Shown: positions 52,925-61,310 of the stretch, piece after piece | Layout of the letters: every line of letters begins with the position of its first letter | Position numbering within the stretch: the stretch's first letter is position 1 | From: Deltaproteobacteria bacterium | GTDB lineage: Bacteria > UBA10199 > GCA-002796325 > JACPFF01 | Length of the DNA: 64,000 nt | Direction of reading: 5' to 3' | Assembly (NCBI GenBank): GCA_016183065.1 | Contig: JACPFF010000019.1 | Coordinates: 105,351-169,350, forward strand | Position numbers and translations under genes: made by a program | Notes under the pieces: generated by a model | Seen by the model: only the letters and a program-made list of their open reading frames with translations | The model's database searches: none | What the model was told of the DNA's origin: nothing

Positions 52925-54448
52925 ATGGTGACTGTTATGCAATTTCGTCTGATACTTGACCGGGATCACATCGACCAATGCCGCAAGATGGGGCGGGAAA
53001 TTGCCGCACATCTGGAGCGTTATGCGGGCCGCCATACCTCGACCGCTGTGGAACGGGCCACATTGCGCGCTTTGGGGGTCGAGGGAGCGGTCAAGGGAGC
53101 GTCGTTGGTCGGCGCCGTGGTCGATGCGCTGGGCCGCGAGCGCCTGCGGGATGGCGCGGCGTATTGGCTCGGCTTTGTCATGCAGGAGAAACAGTGCGAT
53201 CCGACCCAGGCCGCACAACACATTGTACGCGCGGGTATGCCGGAAAAAAGTGGACGGATCCCGCATGGCGACATCCGAAAAGTGACCCGTGCCGCGGCAA
53301 CACCCTTTATGGACGCCGTGGCGACCATGGCGGGGCGGCGCGCTGTGCGGCGTCGCACGCGGAGCGGATACAAGGCGCCGCAACTTCACGTCCGCCTGAT
53401 GACCGGCGTGGTCGATCATGACCTCCGGCAGGCGAAGGAGCTGCTCCAGCGTCCGGAAATTTCCGGCATCACCATTGTCCCGCCGTTGCAAAGTGCGGAC
53501 GAACAGCTGAGCACCCACGGTCGCGGATGGCGCACCCGGTACGATGTCACGGAGGCCATGCGCTGCGCGGTCGATCTGTGCGGGAAGGAAGAGGAGGTGG
53601 AAAAACACGTTGCCCCGCTCTATTGGGCAGCGCACTCCCTCGCCGCGCCCGAAATGAGTGTCATGATGCTGCCCGGACCCTCTGCGGGCATTGAATACGA
53701 CGCGGTCACGATGGCGAGTTGTGAGCAGATCGCCTTAAAACGCGTGATTGTCGATCAATGGTTCGTCTACCGACTCATGGCCCGCGGTGGTGCAAGCATG
53801 GTCATGGGGAGCGATCGATGGTGGAGTCGGTGCAGTCATGAGGGCCAGTCGCATGAAGTGCTCTGTGCGACGTTGCTCGTGGAGGCGATGGCCGCGCACG
53901 CGGGGATCCGGCATGAACATATCGGGCAGCGCCATCAATTCCCGTTGAGCGTTGACGACGGCGCCGGAGAGGATGTCGTCCTCAATGCCATTGCCTTTGC
54001 CCAATTGGTGCGCGAGCTTTTTCCGCAGGTACCGCTCAGTTATCTCCTCTCCCAGGCGCCACAAACCGGATATGTCGGAGCTGTGTTGTCGTTGCTTTGC
54101 GAGTTTTCCGCATCGGTGATTGACTGGGGCCGTGAGAAATCAAGTGCAAAGGATTTCGACGCGATGGTGCACCGTGCGAAGGAGCTGAGTCATATGCTCG
54201 GCGGCATCGGCGCAGAACTGGTGTTTATGCCCAACGGTCGGATCAATCGCCGTGCTGCGACCTTGCTGGACCGGATTGCCAAAACGCTGCGGACACTGCA
54301 TCGGCGGGATTTCTTGAAGGCGGCTGCCGATGCGTCCCGGAAAGGCCTCTTGGCAATGCCGGAGGAAGGGATCGGTTTTGACGGCGTGATACAGACCAAC
54401 AAATATTACTGGAATCCGCTGGCCGATTGGCTGGGCAAAACGGAGTGA
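52925..54448 (+). CDS. lysine 5,6-aminomutase alpha-subunit homologue (KamD-like)
   Basis: 507 aa, near the usual KamD length. Collinear similarity by eye: HTSTAVERATLRALGVEG at the N-terminus, VIVDQWFVYRLMARGGASMV in the middle, LVRELFPQVPLSYLL, and KYYWNPLADWL at the C-terminus. KamDE shifts the terminal amino group of lysine using B12 and PLP; PLP-lysine and B12-binding domains are in KamE. No KamE lies nearby and no DxHxxG B12 motif is visible, so activity needs a distant partner. Start may be ATG 52925, GTG 52928 or ATG 52937. Confidence 0.8.
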   Translation: MVTVMQFRLILDRDHIDQCRKMGREIAAHLERYAGRHTSTAVERATLRALGVEGAVKGASLVGAVVDALGRERLRDGAAYWLGFVMQEKQCDPTQAAQHIVRAGMPEKSGRIPHGDIRKVTRAAATPFMDAVATMAGRRAVRRRTRSGYKAPQLHVRLMTGVVDHDLRQAKELLQRPEISGITIVPPLQSADEQLSTHGRGWRTRYDVTEAMRCAVDLCGKEEEVEKHVAPLYWAAHSLAAPEMSVMMLPGPSAGIEYDAVTMASCEQIALKRVIVDQWFVYRLMARGGASMVMGSDRWWSRCSHEGQSHEVLCATLLVEAMAAHAGIRHEHIGQRHQFPLSVDDGAGEDVVLNAIAFAQLVRELFPQVPLSYLLSQAPQTGYVGAVLSLLCEFSASVIDWGREKSSAKDFDAMVHRAKELSHMLGGIGAELVFMPNGRINRRAATLLDRIAKTLRTLHRRDFLKAAADASRKGLLAMPEEGIGFDGVIQTNKYYWNPLADWLGKTE

Positions 54449-54451
54449 CAC

Positions 54452-55390
54452 GTGGCAGGGATTGGCGTGATTCTCAATCCGCATTCGCGCAGCAACCGGC
54501 ATAATCCGGAGCGCATCCGCCGGTTGGCCTTTATTGTCGGCGACAAGGGCTCCTGTCATGCGACACAGGATGTCTTCGATGTCCGGACGATTGCCGAGGG
54601 TTTTGCCCAGCGCGCCATCGACGTGCTCTGTATCAGCGGCGGGGATGGCACCATCCATCACACGCTGACCGCCGTCATCAATGTGTACGGCAGCCGGCCA
54701 CTCCCGAAGATTGCCTTGTTGCGGGGCGGCACCGTGAATAATGTGGCCGGGTGCCTCAAAATCCGCGGTACGCCGGAGTCGATCCTCTCGCAGCTCATTT
54801 TGCAGTATCACAGCGACGAACCGCTCCGGACGATTCCGCTCCACTGTATTGCCGTGGAGCAGCGCTACGGGTTTCTCTTTGGGAACGGCTTTGTCTACAA
54901 TTTTATCCAGGATTATATCAGCGTGGGGGAGGGTGGAACCAAGAATCTTCTGCCGCTCGTGGTGCGGATGTGCTGTTCCGGCCTCTTCAATCGGGAATAC
55001 ATGTTGCAGTTGAACCTGCGCTTTGATGCCGAGGTGATCGTTGATGGCAAGCGGTGGCCATTTCGTAATTATTCTGGGATCGGTATTGCGACCGTGGAAA
55101 CCTGCGGAATGGGTTTTGCCCCCTTTTTCCTGGCGCGCAAAGAAACGGGCCAGTGCCACGTTGTCGGGTATTCGATGACCCCGAGGGGAGTGTTTTTGGA
55201 GGCCATGCGGGTCTGGTTGAAACAGATCCGACCGCATGCCGACCGGTGCGATGCCACAGCACGGGAAGTGGTCATCAGGACGCGGGATCCGCTCCCCTAT
55301 ACGATTGATGGCGAATTGTATCCGCCAACGGACGCGCTCGTGATTCGCTGTGGACCGGTACTCCAGATCGTCCATACGCAAGTGCCGTAA
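54452..55390 (+). CDS. diacylglycerol-kinase-fold lipid kinase
   Basis: 312 aa, GTG start at 54452, three bases after the aminomutase stop. ILNPHSRSNRHNP (nucleotide-binding start), GGDGTIHH (core motif), and a YegS/BmrU-like second domain with DGE near the C-terminus (TIDGELYPP). Phosphorylates a lipid such as diacylglycerol or sphingosine-like alcohol at the membrane. Convergent with murU. Confidence 0.85.
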   Translation: MAGIGVILNPHSRSNRHNPERIRRLAFIVGDKGSCHATQDVFDVRTIAEGFAQRAIDVLCISGGDGTIHHTLTAVINVYGSRPLPKIALLRGGTVNNVAGCLKIRGTPESILSQLILQYHSDEPLRTIPLHCIAVEQRYGFLFGNGFVYNFIQDYISVGEGGTKNLLPLVVRMCCSGLFNREYMLQLNLRFDAEVIVDGKRWPFRNYSGIGIATVETCGMGFAPFFLARKETGQCHVVGYSMTPRGVFLEAMRVWLKQIRPHADRCDATAREVVIRTRDPLPYTIDGELYPPTDALVIRCGPVLQIVHTQVP

Positions 55391-55408
55391 ATCCGTGGAG
55401 TCCCACCG

Positions 55409-56101
55409 TTACCCAGCTGGCCATTCGCGTTGTGCGGCCGCATACCGCTCCGGTGTGCCGATATCGTTCCAATAGCCTTCATGGACGTATGTCATGATCC
55501 GGCCGCCGGCGGCGAGCAACGGCCTGAGCCCGTCGGCCACGAGGCAGGAGATGCCGGGCGGTAGCTGGGCTAACAGCCGTGACGTGCCGATCATGACTCC
55601 CGTGTAATGAAAGTCACCGCGCCCGAATGCGCGCAATGTGCCATCAGCGGCCACATCAAGTGCCGTATAGGAGGATGTGCGCGGACGGCGACGCACAACG
55701 AGCGTGGCAGCGGCATCGCACGGCATCCCGTCCCTTTGCAGCACGTGGTGCAGTGAAAGATCGCTCAACGTGTCCCCGTTCACCACCAGAAACGGGTCAT
55801 TGCGGAGAAAGGACTCGGCGGCCTTGAGTCCCCCGCCAGTCCCGAGCATCGTCGATTCCCGCGAGTATCGGACAGCGAGCCCAAATCGGTGTCCATCGCC
55901 GATGTGCTCTGCAATCTGTTCTCCGAGATGGTGGAGATTGATCATCACCTCGGTGACACCGGCAGCGGAGAGTTGCTGCAGCGCATAGTCAATCAGGGGC
56001 CGACCGCACACGGGGAGGAGCGGCTTTGGTGTGGTGAGCGTCAGCGGGCGCAGCCGTGTCCCCAACCCGGCGGCCAGAATCATGGCCCTGCTCGCGCTCA
56101 T
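55409..56101 (-). CDS. murU: MurU-like nucleotidyltransferase
   Basis: 230 aa from ATG 56101 (AGGAAA upstream; overlaps the amgK stop, ATGA). MILAAGLGTRLRPLTLTTPKPLLPV is split motif of sugar-1-phosphate nucleotidyltransferases; LVVNGDTLSD carries the metal Asp. Coupled to the kinase AmgK it should make UDP-N-acetylmuramic acid from salvaged sugar, bypassing MurA and conferring fosfomycin tolerance in Pseudomonas. Confidence 0.86.
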   Translation of the reverse strand: MSASRAMILAAGLGTRLRPLTLTTPKPLLPVCGRPLIDYALQQLSAAGVTEVMINLHHLGEQIAEHIGDGHRFGLAVRYSRESTMLGTGGGLKAAESFLRNDPFLVVNGDTLSDLSLHHVLQRDGMPCDAAATLVVRRRPRTSSYTALDVAADGTLRAFGRGDFHYTGVMIGTSRLLAQLPPGISCLVADGLRPLLAAGGRIMTYVHEGYWNDIGTPERYAAAQREWPAG

Positions 56102-57123
56102 GGTGTTTCCTGCCATTCGGGAAGGGAGGGCCGCAATGTGGCAATGAGTGGCGCAAAGCGGGGGATGGCCGCAAGCGCGTCATGGACGTAGGTCAGTGAG
56201 GTGGGGAGATATTGGAGAAAGTTCGGATTGCCTTTGACCCGGTCGATGTAGAGAAAGCGGCCGGCATCCTTCATTTTCCGCTGGATTGTCATCACGTGAA
56301 AGTGTTCCGTGACGGAAGAGAGGTCGCGTCGGGTGGCGTCTGCAAAATACCGCAACAAGGTGGTCAGTTCATCGGTCGTGAGGGGCACATACGAATCCCG
56401 CAGGAGGGAGACCAGGTCGTAAATATACGGCCCGCACAGGGCGTCCTGAAAGTCGATGAGACAGAGACGCTCCCCATGCCACATCAGATTGCGACTCTGA
56501 AAATCACGGTGGGTGAACGCGGAGGGGAGGGCCAGCAGGATCTGCGTGATACAGCGCGAGGCCTCCTGGAAATGGCGTGCGGCGTCGGCACGCAACGGGG
56601 CCCCGCGTGCCGCCAGCGCATATTCCGCAAAATGGTCGAATTCCCAGTTGAGGAGTGCGGCATCAAAGGAGCGCTGTGCCGCAAGGGATTGCGCGGCAGG
56701 GACCGCAGCCATCGCGGCCTGCATGGTGACGAGCAGATCGATCGCGCGCTGATACCAGGCAATGCGTTCTGCAGAGGTTGCCTGGAGCACAAGGGTGGCA
56801 AGCGGGGTGTCGCCGAGGTCTTCGAGAAAGAGGCGTCGCTCTGCGCGATCGTCATGCAGCAGCGCGGGTGTCGGCAGGGCGGCAGCCGTCAAGACGCGAT
56901 GCATGGCGATGAAGGGCGGCTCATCGCACGTCCCCCGAAAATTGGTGATCTCCTCCGAGACACTCGCTGCGCCGACCGGCATCTGCATCATGATGATCGT
57001 CCGTCCGTCGGCACAGCGGATGCGGAAATATTGCCGCGCAGAGGCGTCGCCATGCAGTTGCGTGATCATGCGTGGTTGCGACCATTGAAGATCGCGAAAC
57101 AGTCGCTCGAGTTCTGCCATCAT
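56098..57123 (-). CDS. amgK: AmgK-like anomeric sugar kinase
   Basis: 341 aa aminoglycoside-phosphotransferase fold. LHGDASARQYFRI (nucleotide loop), LEDLGDTPL, catalytic THRDFQSRNLMW, and LIDFQDALCGPYIYDL (metal Asp). Together with murU it phosphorylates N-acetylmuramate/N-acetylglucosamine at C1 during cell-wall recycling. Overlaps the IPT lipoprotein stop by ATGA. Confidence 0.88.
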   Translation of the reverse strand: MMAELERLFRDLQWSQPRMITQLHGDASARQYFRIRCADGRTIIMMQMPVGAASVSEEITNFRGTCDEPPFIAMHRVLTAAALPTPALLHDDRAERRLFLEDLGDTPLATLVLQATSAERIAWYQRAIDLLVTMQAAMAAVPAAQSLAAQRSFDAALLNWEFDHFAEYALAARGAPLRADAARHFQEASRCITQILLALPSAFTHRDFQSRNLMWHGERLCLIDFQDALCGPYIYDLVSLLRDSYVPLTTDELTTLLRYFADATRRDLSSVTEHFHVMTIQRKMKDAGRFLYIDRVKGNPNFLQYLPTSLTYVHDALAAIPRFAPLIATLRPSLPEWQETP

Positions 57124-57518
57124 GGGTCCACCGTAAAGGCGATATCCGCGTTGCTGGTGTTGTCATACACCGAGAGGAATGTTGTGGTCACGCCGGTTGC
57201 TGCCGTTGCGGGGATCGTGAAGGTCAGCTGTTCCAATTCGCCATCGACCGGTGGGATGACGAGACTGTACGAATCCGCAAGGGCCGTGGTCCCGGCACAG
57301 TGTACAATGTTCTCCTCCGGTACGAGCGAAAAACCAAATCCAAGAATGGTGATGGAGTCGCCCGCACGTCCATGTGTGGGATCAACCCGCGAAATCACGG
57401 GAGGGAGTTGCGTGGCGACTTGGGGATCAAAGACGAGTTCATCCACATTCCCGCAGGTGGCGCAGCAGAAGAGTGTCATGCACAACAGCACGCGCGACAT
57501 GGACATGGCGGTGGGCAT
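57120..57518 (-). CDS. IPT/TIG-domain lipoprotein
   Basis: 132 aa. A signal with Cys-rich end (LLCMTLFCCATCGN) suggests lipid attachment. Residues ~45-132 form one IPT/TIG immunoglobulin-like domain: PPVISRVDPTHGRAGDSITILGFGF is split here as PTHGRAGDSITILG plus FGFSL. ATG 57518 is chosen; two in-frame ATGs follow within 18 bp. Cotranscribed with amgK-murU; perhaps an envelope adhesin or binding module. Confidence 0.75.
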   Translation of the reverse strand: MPTAMSMSRVLLCMTLFCCATCGNVDELVFDPQVATQLPPVISRVDPTHGRAGDSITILGFGFSLVPEENIVHCAGTTALADSYSLVIPPVDGELEQLTFTIPATAATGVTTTFLSVYDNTSNADIAFTVDP

Positions 57519-57642
57519 ACTGAAGCGCTGCCACTCCTGCAAGTCTCTTCCTGGGACGGCTCCTCCCTTTGCCATCTCCTCGAGATCCGGAGAGCACTCG
57601 TCGGGTACGCGGTCGGCTTGCCCTTGAGGCTCGCCGCCGTCT

Positions 57643-58293
57643 TCAGGAGGAATATCGCGCGCCGAGCCGTCGCAGCTTTTGCCAGTGCGTCAGGCGGTAA
57701 AAGTCGCGGACCACCGGTGGAATGGCCGACAGGCGATGGCGGCGGAAAAATCGGGCATTGATGGTGCGACAATAGTGCCATGCCAGAAAGGCGGCGCGGT
57801 CGTACCGCTCCGCGGCCTCGGCATCCATCCCGCCACACAGGGTATAGTGGTGAAAGAGGTCTGCCAGAATCTCCGTCGTTCTCCCCTGGCGGTGGAGCCA
57901 TCGTGCGCAGAGGAGATACTTGTCGATTTCGGCCTGCAGCTCCAGTTCCAACTGTGTGAACGGCATGTCATGGGCCAATTTCCATGTCGCACAGAGGAGA
58001 TGGCTGACCCCCTCAATGGCTACACACGTGGCATCCAGGTTGGTCCGGTCGAGTTGCGTGATCGGAGGTTGTGCGATCAGCCGTTCAAGGATTGCGGGCG
58101 CAATATAGAGTCCCAGATAAGTGACATTGTCCTGCCGGGCAATCAAGAGGGTCTCTCGTCGGTGGGGGGCTCCATCCCCACCGCGGGGACAATGGGCCGC
58201 ATAGGCGGCGGGCGAGATCAGAAAATCGCGGATCTCCGTCCGTTCGAGGCAATACAGGTCCTGCAGGGCATTGGCGATCCCTTGCACGGTCAT
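57643..58293 (-). CDS. conserved-looking hypothetical protein, 216 aa
   Basis: All-helical in character, cytosolic, with Cys, His and Tyr-rich segments (LFHHYTLCGG, HYCRTINARFF). Not recognised. It overlaps the upstream 201-aa gene by four bases (ATGA), so the two act together. It leads the run into the IPT lipoprotein, amgK and murU; the 124-bp gap (57519-57642) has no further gene. Confidence 0.72.
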   Translation of the reverse strand: MTVQGIANALQDLYCLERTEIRDFLISPAAYAAHCPRGGDGAPHRRETLLIARQDNVTYLGLYIAPAILERLIAQPPITQLDRTNLDATCVAIEGVSHLLCATWKLAHDMPFTQLELELQAEIDKYLLCARWLHRQGRTTEILADLFHHYTLCGGMDAEAAERYDRAAFLAWHYCRTINARFFRRHRLSAIPPVVRDFYRLTHWQKLRRLGARYSS

Positions 58294-58895
58294 TGGGACG
58301 ATGGCTTTCGCTCGGACAACGGGATCCCTGCCTTCTGGAGGATGTGCGCCAGTCGCTCACACCCAGTGGCAAGCCACGTCTCGTAGTAGCGGAGGAGATC
58401 GCGATTGTTCTCCCCGCGTCCCGCGCGTTGCACTTCATCGATCAGGAGCACGCAGTCGGGGAATTTCCCCCCCAATTCGGTATAGACCTCGGCAAAGGCA
58501 TCGCGGACGTGAAAGAGGGTCGCCAGACTCTGGTAGGCTCCACTTCCCATCTGGATGAAGTAGTCCCGGTTGACCACCCGATTCGTCCGTTCGGGAAAAT
58601 ACCCGGCAACAAAGAGGGCACGATCCCCCAACTGTCGCAGGGAGCGAATCTTCGTCGGCAGGTGATCGCCGTGGACCGCCCGTTCGAGCAGTACCGCGAG
58701 CGGGACGTCTTCCAGGGTCTCACCGACCAGTTCAAAGAGCTGCTCGGTCCGTCGAAATTCGTCGAGGAGATTGACGAGGTAAAATTCTGCATGGTCGGCC
58801 AATTGGACTTGGAGTCGCTCCGCCGCGGTGTTCACCTCCGTACGAAAATATTCCCGCAGGCTCGCATGATCACTCACTAGCTGCCGCACGTTCAT
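58290..58895 (-). CDS. conserved-looking hypothetical protein, 201 aa
   Basis: Mixed helix/strand, cytosolic: ends of the protein are polar, with YLVNLLDEFRRTEQLF and FPDCVLLIDEVQRAGRGENN. Not recognised. First gene of the operon that runs through 57643, the IPT lipoprotein and amgK-murU; translationally coupled to the next gene. A sigma-70-like promoter lies just upstream. Confidence 0.72.
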   Translation of the reverse strand: MNVRQLVSDHASLREYFRTEVNTAAERLQVQLADHAEFYLVNLLDEFRRTEQLFELVGETLEDVPLAVLLERAVHGDHLPTKIRSLRQLGDRALFVAGYFPERTNRVVNRDYFIQMGSGAYQSLATLFHVRDAFAEVYTELGGKFPDCVLLIDEVQRAGRGENNRDLLRYYETWLATGCERLAHILQKAGIPLSERKPSSQ

Positions 58896-58908
58896 ATCTT
58901 GGATGTCA

Positions 58909-58936
58909 TTATACGGTTTCCCCAGAGGGAGAACAA
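58909..58936 (-). promoter_or_regulatory. sigma-70 promoter of the amgK-murU operon
   Basis: The minus strand has a perfect TATAAT (58914-58909) and TTGTTC (58936-58931) 16 bp upstream. Transcript start near 58902, a few bases before ATG 58895. Confidence 0.5.
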
Positions 58937-58973
58937 ACGCTAATTTCCGGCGGCTGGTGTGAAAAATCCGTAA

Positions 58974-59999
58974 CTAATTGAGAAATATCGTGTTTTTTGT
59001 TTTTTTCGTCGTCGACTGCACGTGACGGAGTGTCAGAAGACCGATCAGGAGTTTGAAGAGATAATTGGTAAACATCCAGAGGAGACTGACTGCCAGGATC
59101 AGTTCAGGGGCGGAGACCGGATGCGTTGCCGTGGGAAGAAGGGCAACATGGGGGGCCAAGAGGTCAATCAGGGCCTTGTTCGACGTCCCGATCCCTCCCC
59201 AACTGATGGGGATCACGCCGATCAGGATCGCAATGGGGACATTGCCGGCCGCGGCCAGAAAAGGGATCGTCCCATGGAAGGCGTGAATAATCACATAAAT
59301 GGAGATGACCAGGAGGAGATGAATGGGGGCACGCCAGAGCGCCAAACGGCAGTAATCGCCCAACCGGGCCACGTGAAAGATGCGAAAGAGACGCTTGCGC
59401 TGGAGCCAGGCAAATGCGTGCTGCCAGGATCGACCTTGCAGGCGATTTTCCCAATGCATCAGCCAAAAAAGGAGGTGGGCTGCAACGAGGCAGTAGGTGA
59501 TGATCCCGACGAGCCGAACGGTCGGCGTGATGTTCACGCCGAGAATAGCATGGTGCCCGATAAACGAGCCGAAAAACGCCAATGTCACCACCCACACAAG
59601 GTCCATGACGGTGATCAATGTGAAGAGCCCGATGACATCGCCCACAGGGATCTGCAGCCGTCGTCTGAGATAATAGGCAAAACTTAACTGGCCTGCGCCG
59701 TAATTGATCAGGCTCAAGGGGTAGGTGGCGGCCCGCAGGGGGAGGACGGTGCGGCCCGTGGCCGGATGCCCGAATCGTGTAAGGAGGGCGGAAACGCCAA
59801 AGGTATCGATGGCCAAAACCGCGGCAAAATAGAAGAGAGCAAAGGCAAAAAAATTGAATAAATTCGCTAATTTAAAGGCATTTGCGATCTGGTCGATCGG
59901 GTAGAGACGAAAGAGCCAGACCAAGATCCCCCCGGCGATGGCCCACGGCAACACCCGCAGCGCAAGCCCGCCGCATTTTTTTTCCAAAAAAAGACGCAA
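58974..59999 (-). CDS. lysylphosphatidylglycerol synthase/flippase-like membrane protein
   Basis: 341 aa from TTG 59999 (GGAG upstream), with about eight membrane helices. Helix patterns PLRAATYPLSLINYGAGQLS and GVIPISWGGIGTSNKAL match the UPF0104/LPG-synthase transmembrane family. Often linked to lipid modification or flipping. Single gene, separately transcribed. Confidence 0.8.
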   Translation of the reverse strand: MRLFLEKKCGGLALRVLPWAIAGGILVWLFRLYPIDQIANAFKLANLFNFFAFALFYFAAVLAIDTFGVSALLTRFGHPATGRTVLPLRAATYPLSLINYGAGQLSFAYYLRRRLQIPVGDVIGLFTLITVMDLVWVVTLAFFGSFIGHHAILGVNITPTVRLVGIITYCLVAAHLLFWLMHWENRLQGRSWQHAFAWLQRKRLFRIFHVARLGDYCRLALWRAPIHLLLVISIYVIIHAFHGTIPFLAAAGNVPIAILIGVIPISWGGIGTSNKALIDLLAPHVALLPTATHPVSAPELILAVSLLWMFTNYLFKLLIGLLTLRHVQSTTKKTKNTIFLN

Positions 60000-60029
60000 C
60001 TTTTTCTCCGTCGTGCCGATATTATCTAT

Positions 60030-60197
60030 GAGGAATGGGGCAGCAGATGCACATGATCATAATTGGGGAGACTTTGCAAAGCGGAAAACTTCGACCTTGG
60101 TGAGGGCGCGGGAGAAGGCAGTAGCCTTCACCTCTCCAATCCCCCACTCCTTCTCCCAACATGGCCGGCTGTCCGCAAGGACAGCCGGTTTTTTTTG
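60030..60197 (+). ncRNA. possible small RNA ending at an intrinsic terminator
   Basis: A plus-strand terminator at 60165-60196 is not preceded by any plus-strand gene. The ~130 bases before it contain the hairpin GAAGGC-AGTA-GCCTTC. No promoter is clear, so the 5' end is a guess. It lies in the 524-bp gap between the flippase gene and the toxin-antitoxin pair. Confidence 0.3.
60165..60196 (+). terminator. intrinsic terminator
   Basis: CCGGCTGTCC and GGACAGCCGG form a perfect 10-bp stem with a GCAA loop, followed by eight T. Strong Rho-independent terminator on the plus strand. Confidence 0.85.
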
Positions 60198-60238
60198 GCA
60201 GTATTGTGGTTTCCGCGACTTTCAAAATACGGCGTCTT

Positions 60239-60487
60239 CACTATTGGAGGGGCTCACGTACCCTGCGGCTCCGCCTCCGGGTACTTCCTCGTCCACCCGC
60301 TTCGCGGGTGCCCGGACTCGGTCGTCGCCACACCCCCCTCCAGCGGCAGAGCCGCTGGAGCCTCCCCTTCAACGCCGCGGTGCGGCTGGGGCGTGGGGCC
60401 CCGGGCGTCAGTCCGGGGGGTGTCGTTCTCAGGCGAAGCCTCCTCCCAAGGTGCCACGGGCGTGAGCCCGTGAGGCCCCACTATTGG
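60239..60487. repeat. GC-rich interspersed repeat (copy C), flanked by 9-bp direct repeats
   Basis: CACTATTGG flanks the element at 60239-60247 and 60479-60487, like a target-site duplication. Inside are the TCCTCGTCCACCC module seen at 26660, the CTCCAGCGGC/GCCGCTGGAG hairpin and the GC-rich part seen at 33869, and a CACGGGC/GCCCGTG hairpin. It is the most complete copy of the family. No open frame. Confidence 0.72.
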
Positions 60488-60488
60488 T

Positions 60489-60525
60489 TTGACACAGAAT
60501 TAAAATGATCCCATAATGATCCCAT
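60489..60525 (+). promoter_or_regulatory. sigma-70 promoter with tandem operator repeats, leaderless
   Basis: TTGACA (60489-60494), 17 bp, CATAAT (60512-60517), then six bases to ATG 60524: the transcript should start at the ATG. AATGATCCCAT occurs twice in tandem (60504-60514, 60515-60525) over the -10 box, one helical turn apart, a likely operator for the ribbon-helix-helix antitoxin. Confidence 0.75.
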
Positions 60526-60769
60526 GACAAATCTCAATATTCGCGGCATCCCCGATGATCTCTATGCCCTTCTCAAGTTCCAAGCCAAGCAGGAGGCACG
60601 CTCGCTCAATCAAGAAGTGCTCTGGCTGCTCCGGAAAAGTCTGGCGGAAATGCCTGTGGATCCACATCTCTGGGGACGGATCGACAACCGTCGCCACAAG
60701 TCGTCGCGTCAAAAGCGGCATTCGAACAGCGTGTCTCTCTTGCGGAAAGACCGTGGCCGGTTGTCATGA
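60524..60769 (+). CDS. ribbon-helix-helix antitoxin (VapB/FitA-like)
   Basis: 81 aa. LNIRGIPDDLYALLKFQAKQ and ARSLNQEVLWLL form a ribbon-helix-helix like FitA antitoxins. The C-terminal half is Arg/Lys-rich and probably wraps the toxin. Overlaps vapC by four bases. It should bind the tandem operator over its own promoter. Confidence 0.85.
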   Translation: MTNLNIRGIPDDLYALLKFQAKQEARSLNQEVLWLLRKSLAEMPVDPHLWGRIDNRRHKSSRQKRHSNSVSLLRKDRGRLS

Positions 60770-61185
60770 CGCCAGCGGTTCTCGACTGTAGTGTCCTGCT
60801 CAAATGGTTTTTTGAAGAATCGGGAACGGTATCTGCATTACACATTCGTGATCGTGTCATTGCACGAGAGATCGAAATGTGGGCCCCCGCGCTCGTGCTT
60901 GCTGAATTCACAAACATTGTGTGGCATAAAACCGAGCGGCTTGAGATCGACGAAACAACGGCCTGTGCCCATGTCGAAGATTTCCTGCAATTACCCTTGC
61001 TGTGCATGGCGCTCGAACAACTCGCACTCCCCGCCTTACGCCTCGCCCATACTTGGCACATTACCGTGTATGATGCGTGCTATATGGCACTGGCCGACCA
61101 CCTGAGTGCCCCACTCATTACCGCTGACCGTCGTCTTGCCAATGTCATCCGCAATGGACCGGTGGCGGTGGAGGTCATTGCCTAA
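60766..61185 (+). CDS. vapC: PIN-domain toxin (VapC family)
   Basis: 139 aa. PIN acidic residues: Asp7 (LDCSVLLKW), Glu47 (LAEFTN), Asp98 (YDACYMALA) and Asp117 (TADRRLA). VapC toxins are Mg-dependent RNases that cleave tRNA or rRNA. Preceded by the cognate antitoxin in an ATGA overlap. The following 61186-61310 has no gene. Confidence 0.9.
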   Translation: MTPAVLDCSVLLKWFFEESGTVSALHIRDRVIAREIEMWAPALVLAEFTNIVWHKTERLEIDETTACAHVEDFLQLPLLCMALEQLALPALRLAHTWHITVYDACYMALADHLSAPLITADRRLANVIRNGPVAVEVIA

Positions 61186-61310
61186 AACCGGTGCAGTCAC
61201 CTCCCACTATGGCCTGAGTGTCCTCGCAGATGCGGGGACTTCATTACCCATTTTCGTGAAGGGCATCGCCGCCAACCGTAGTATTTCATTGAAGATTTGG
61301 TGTGACTGAC

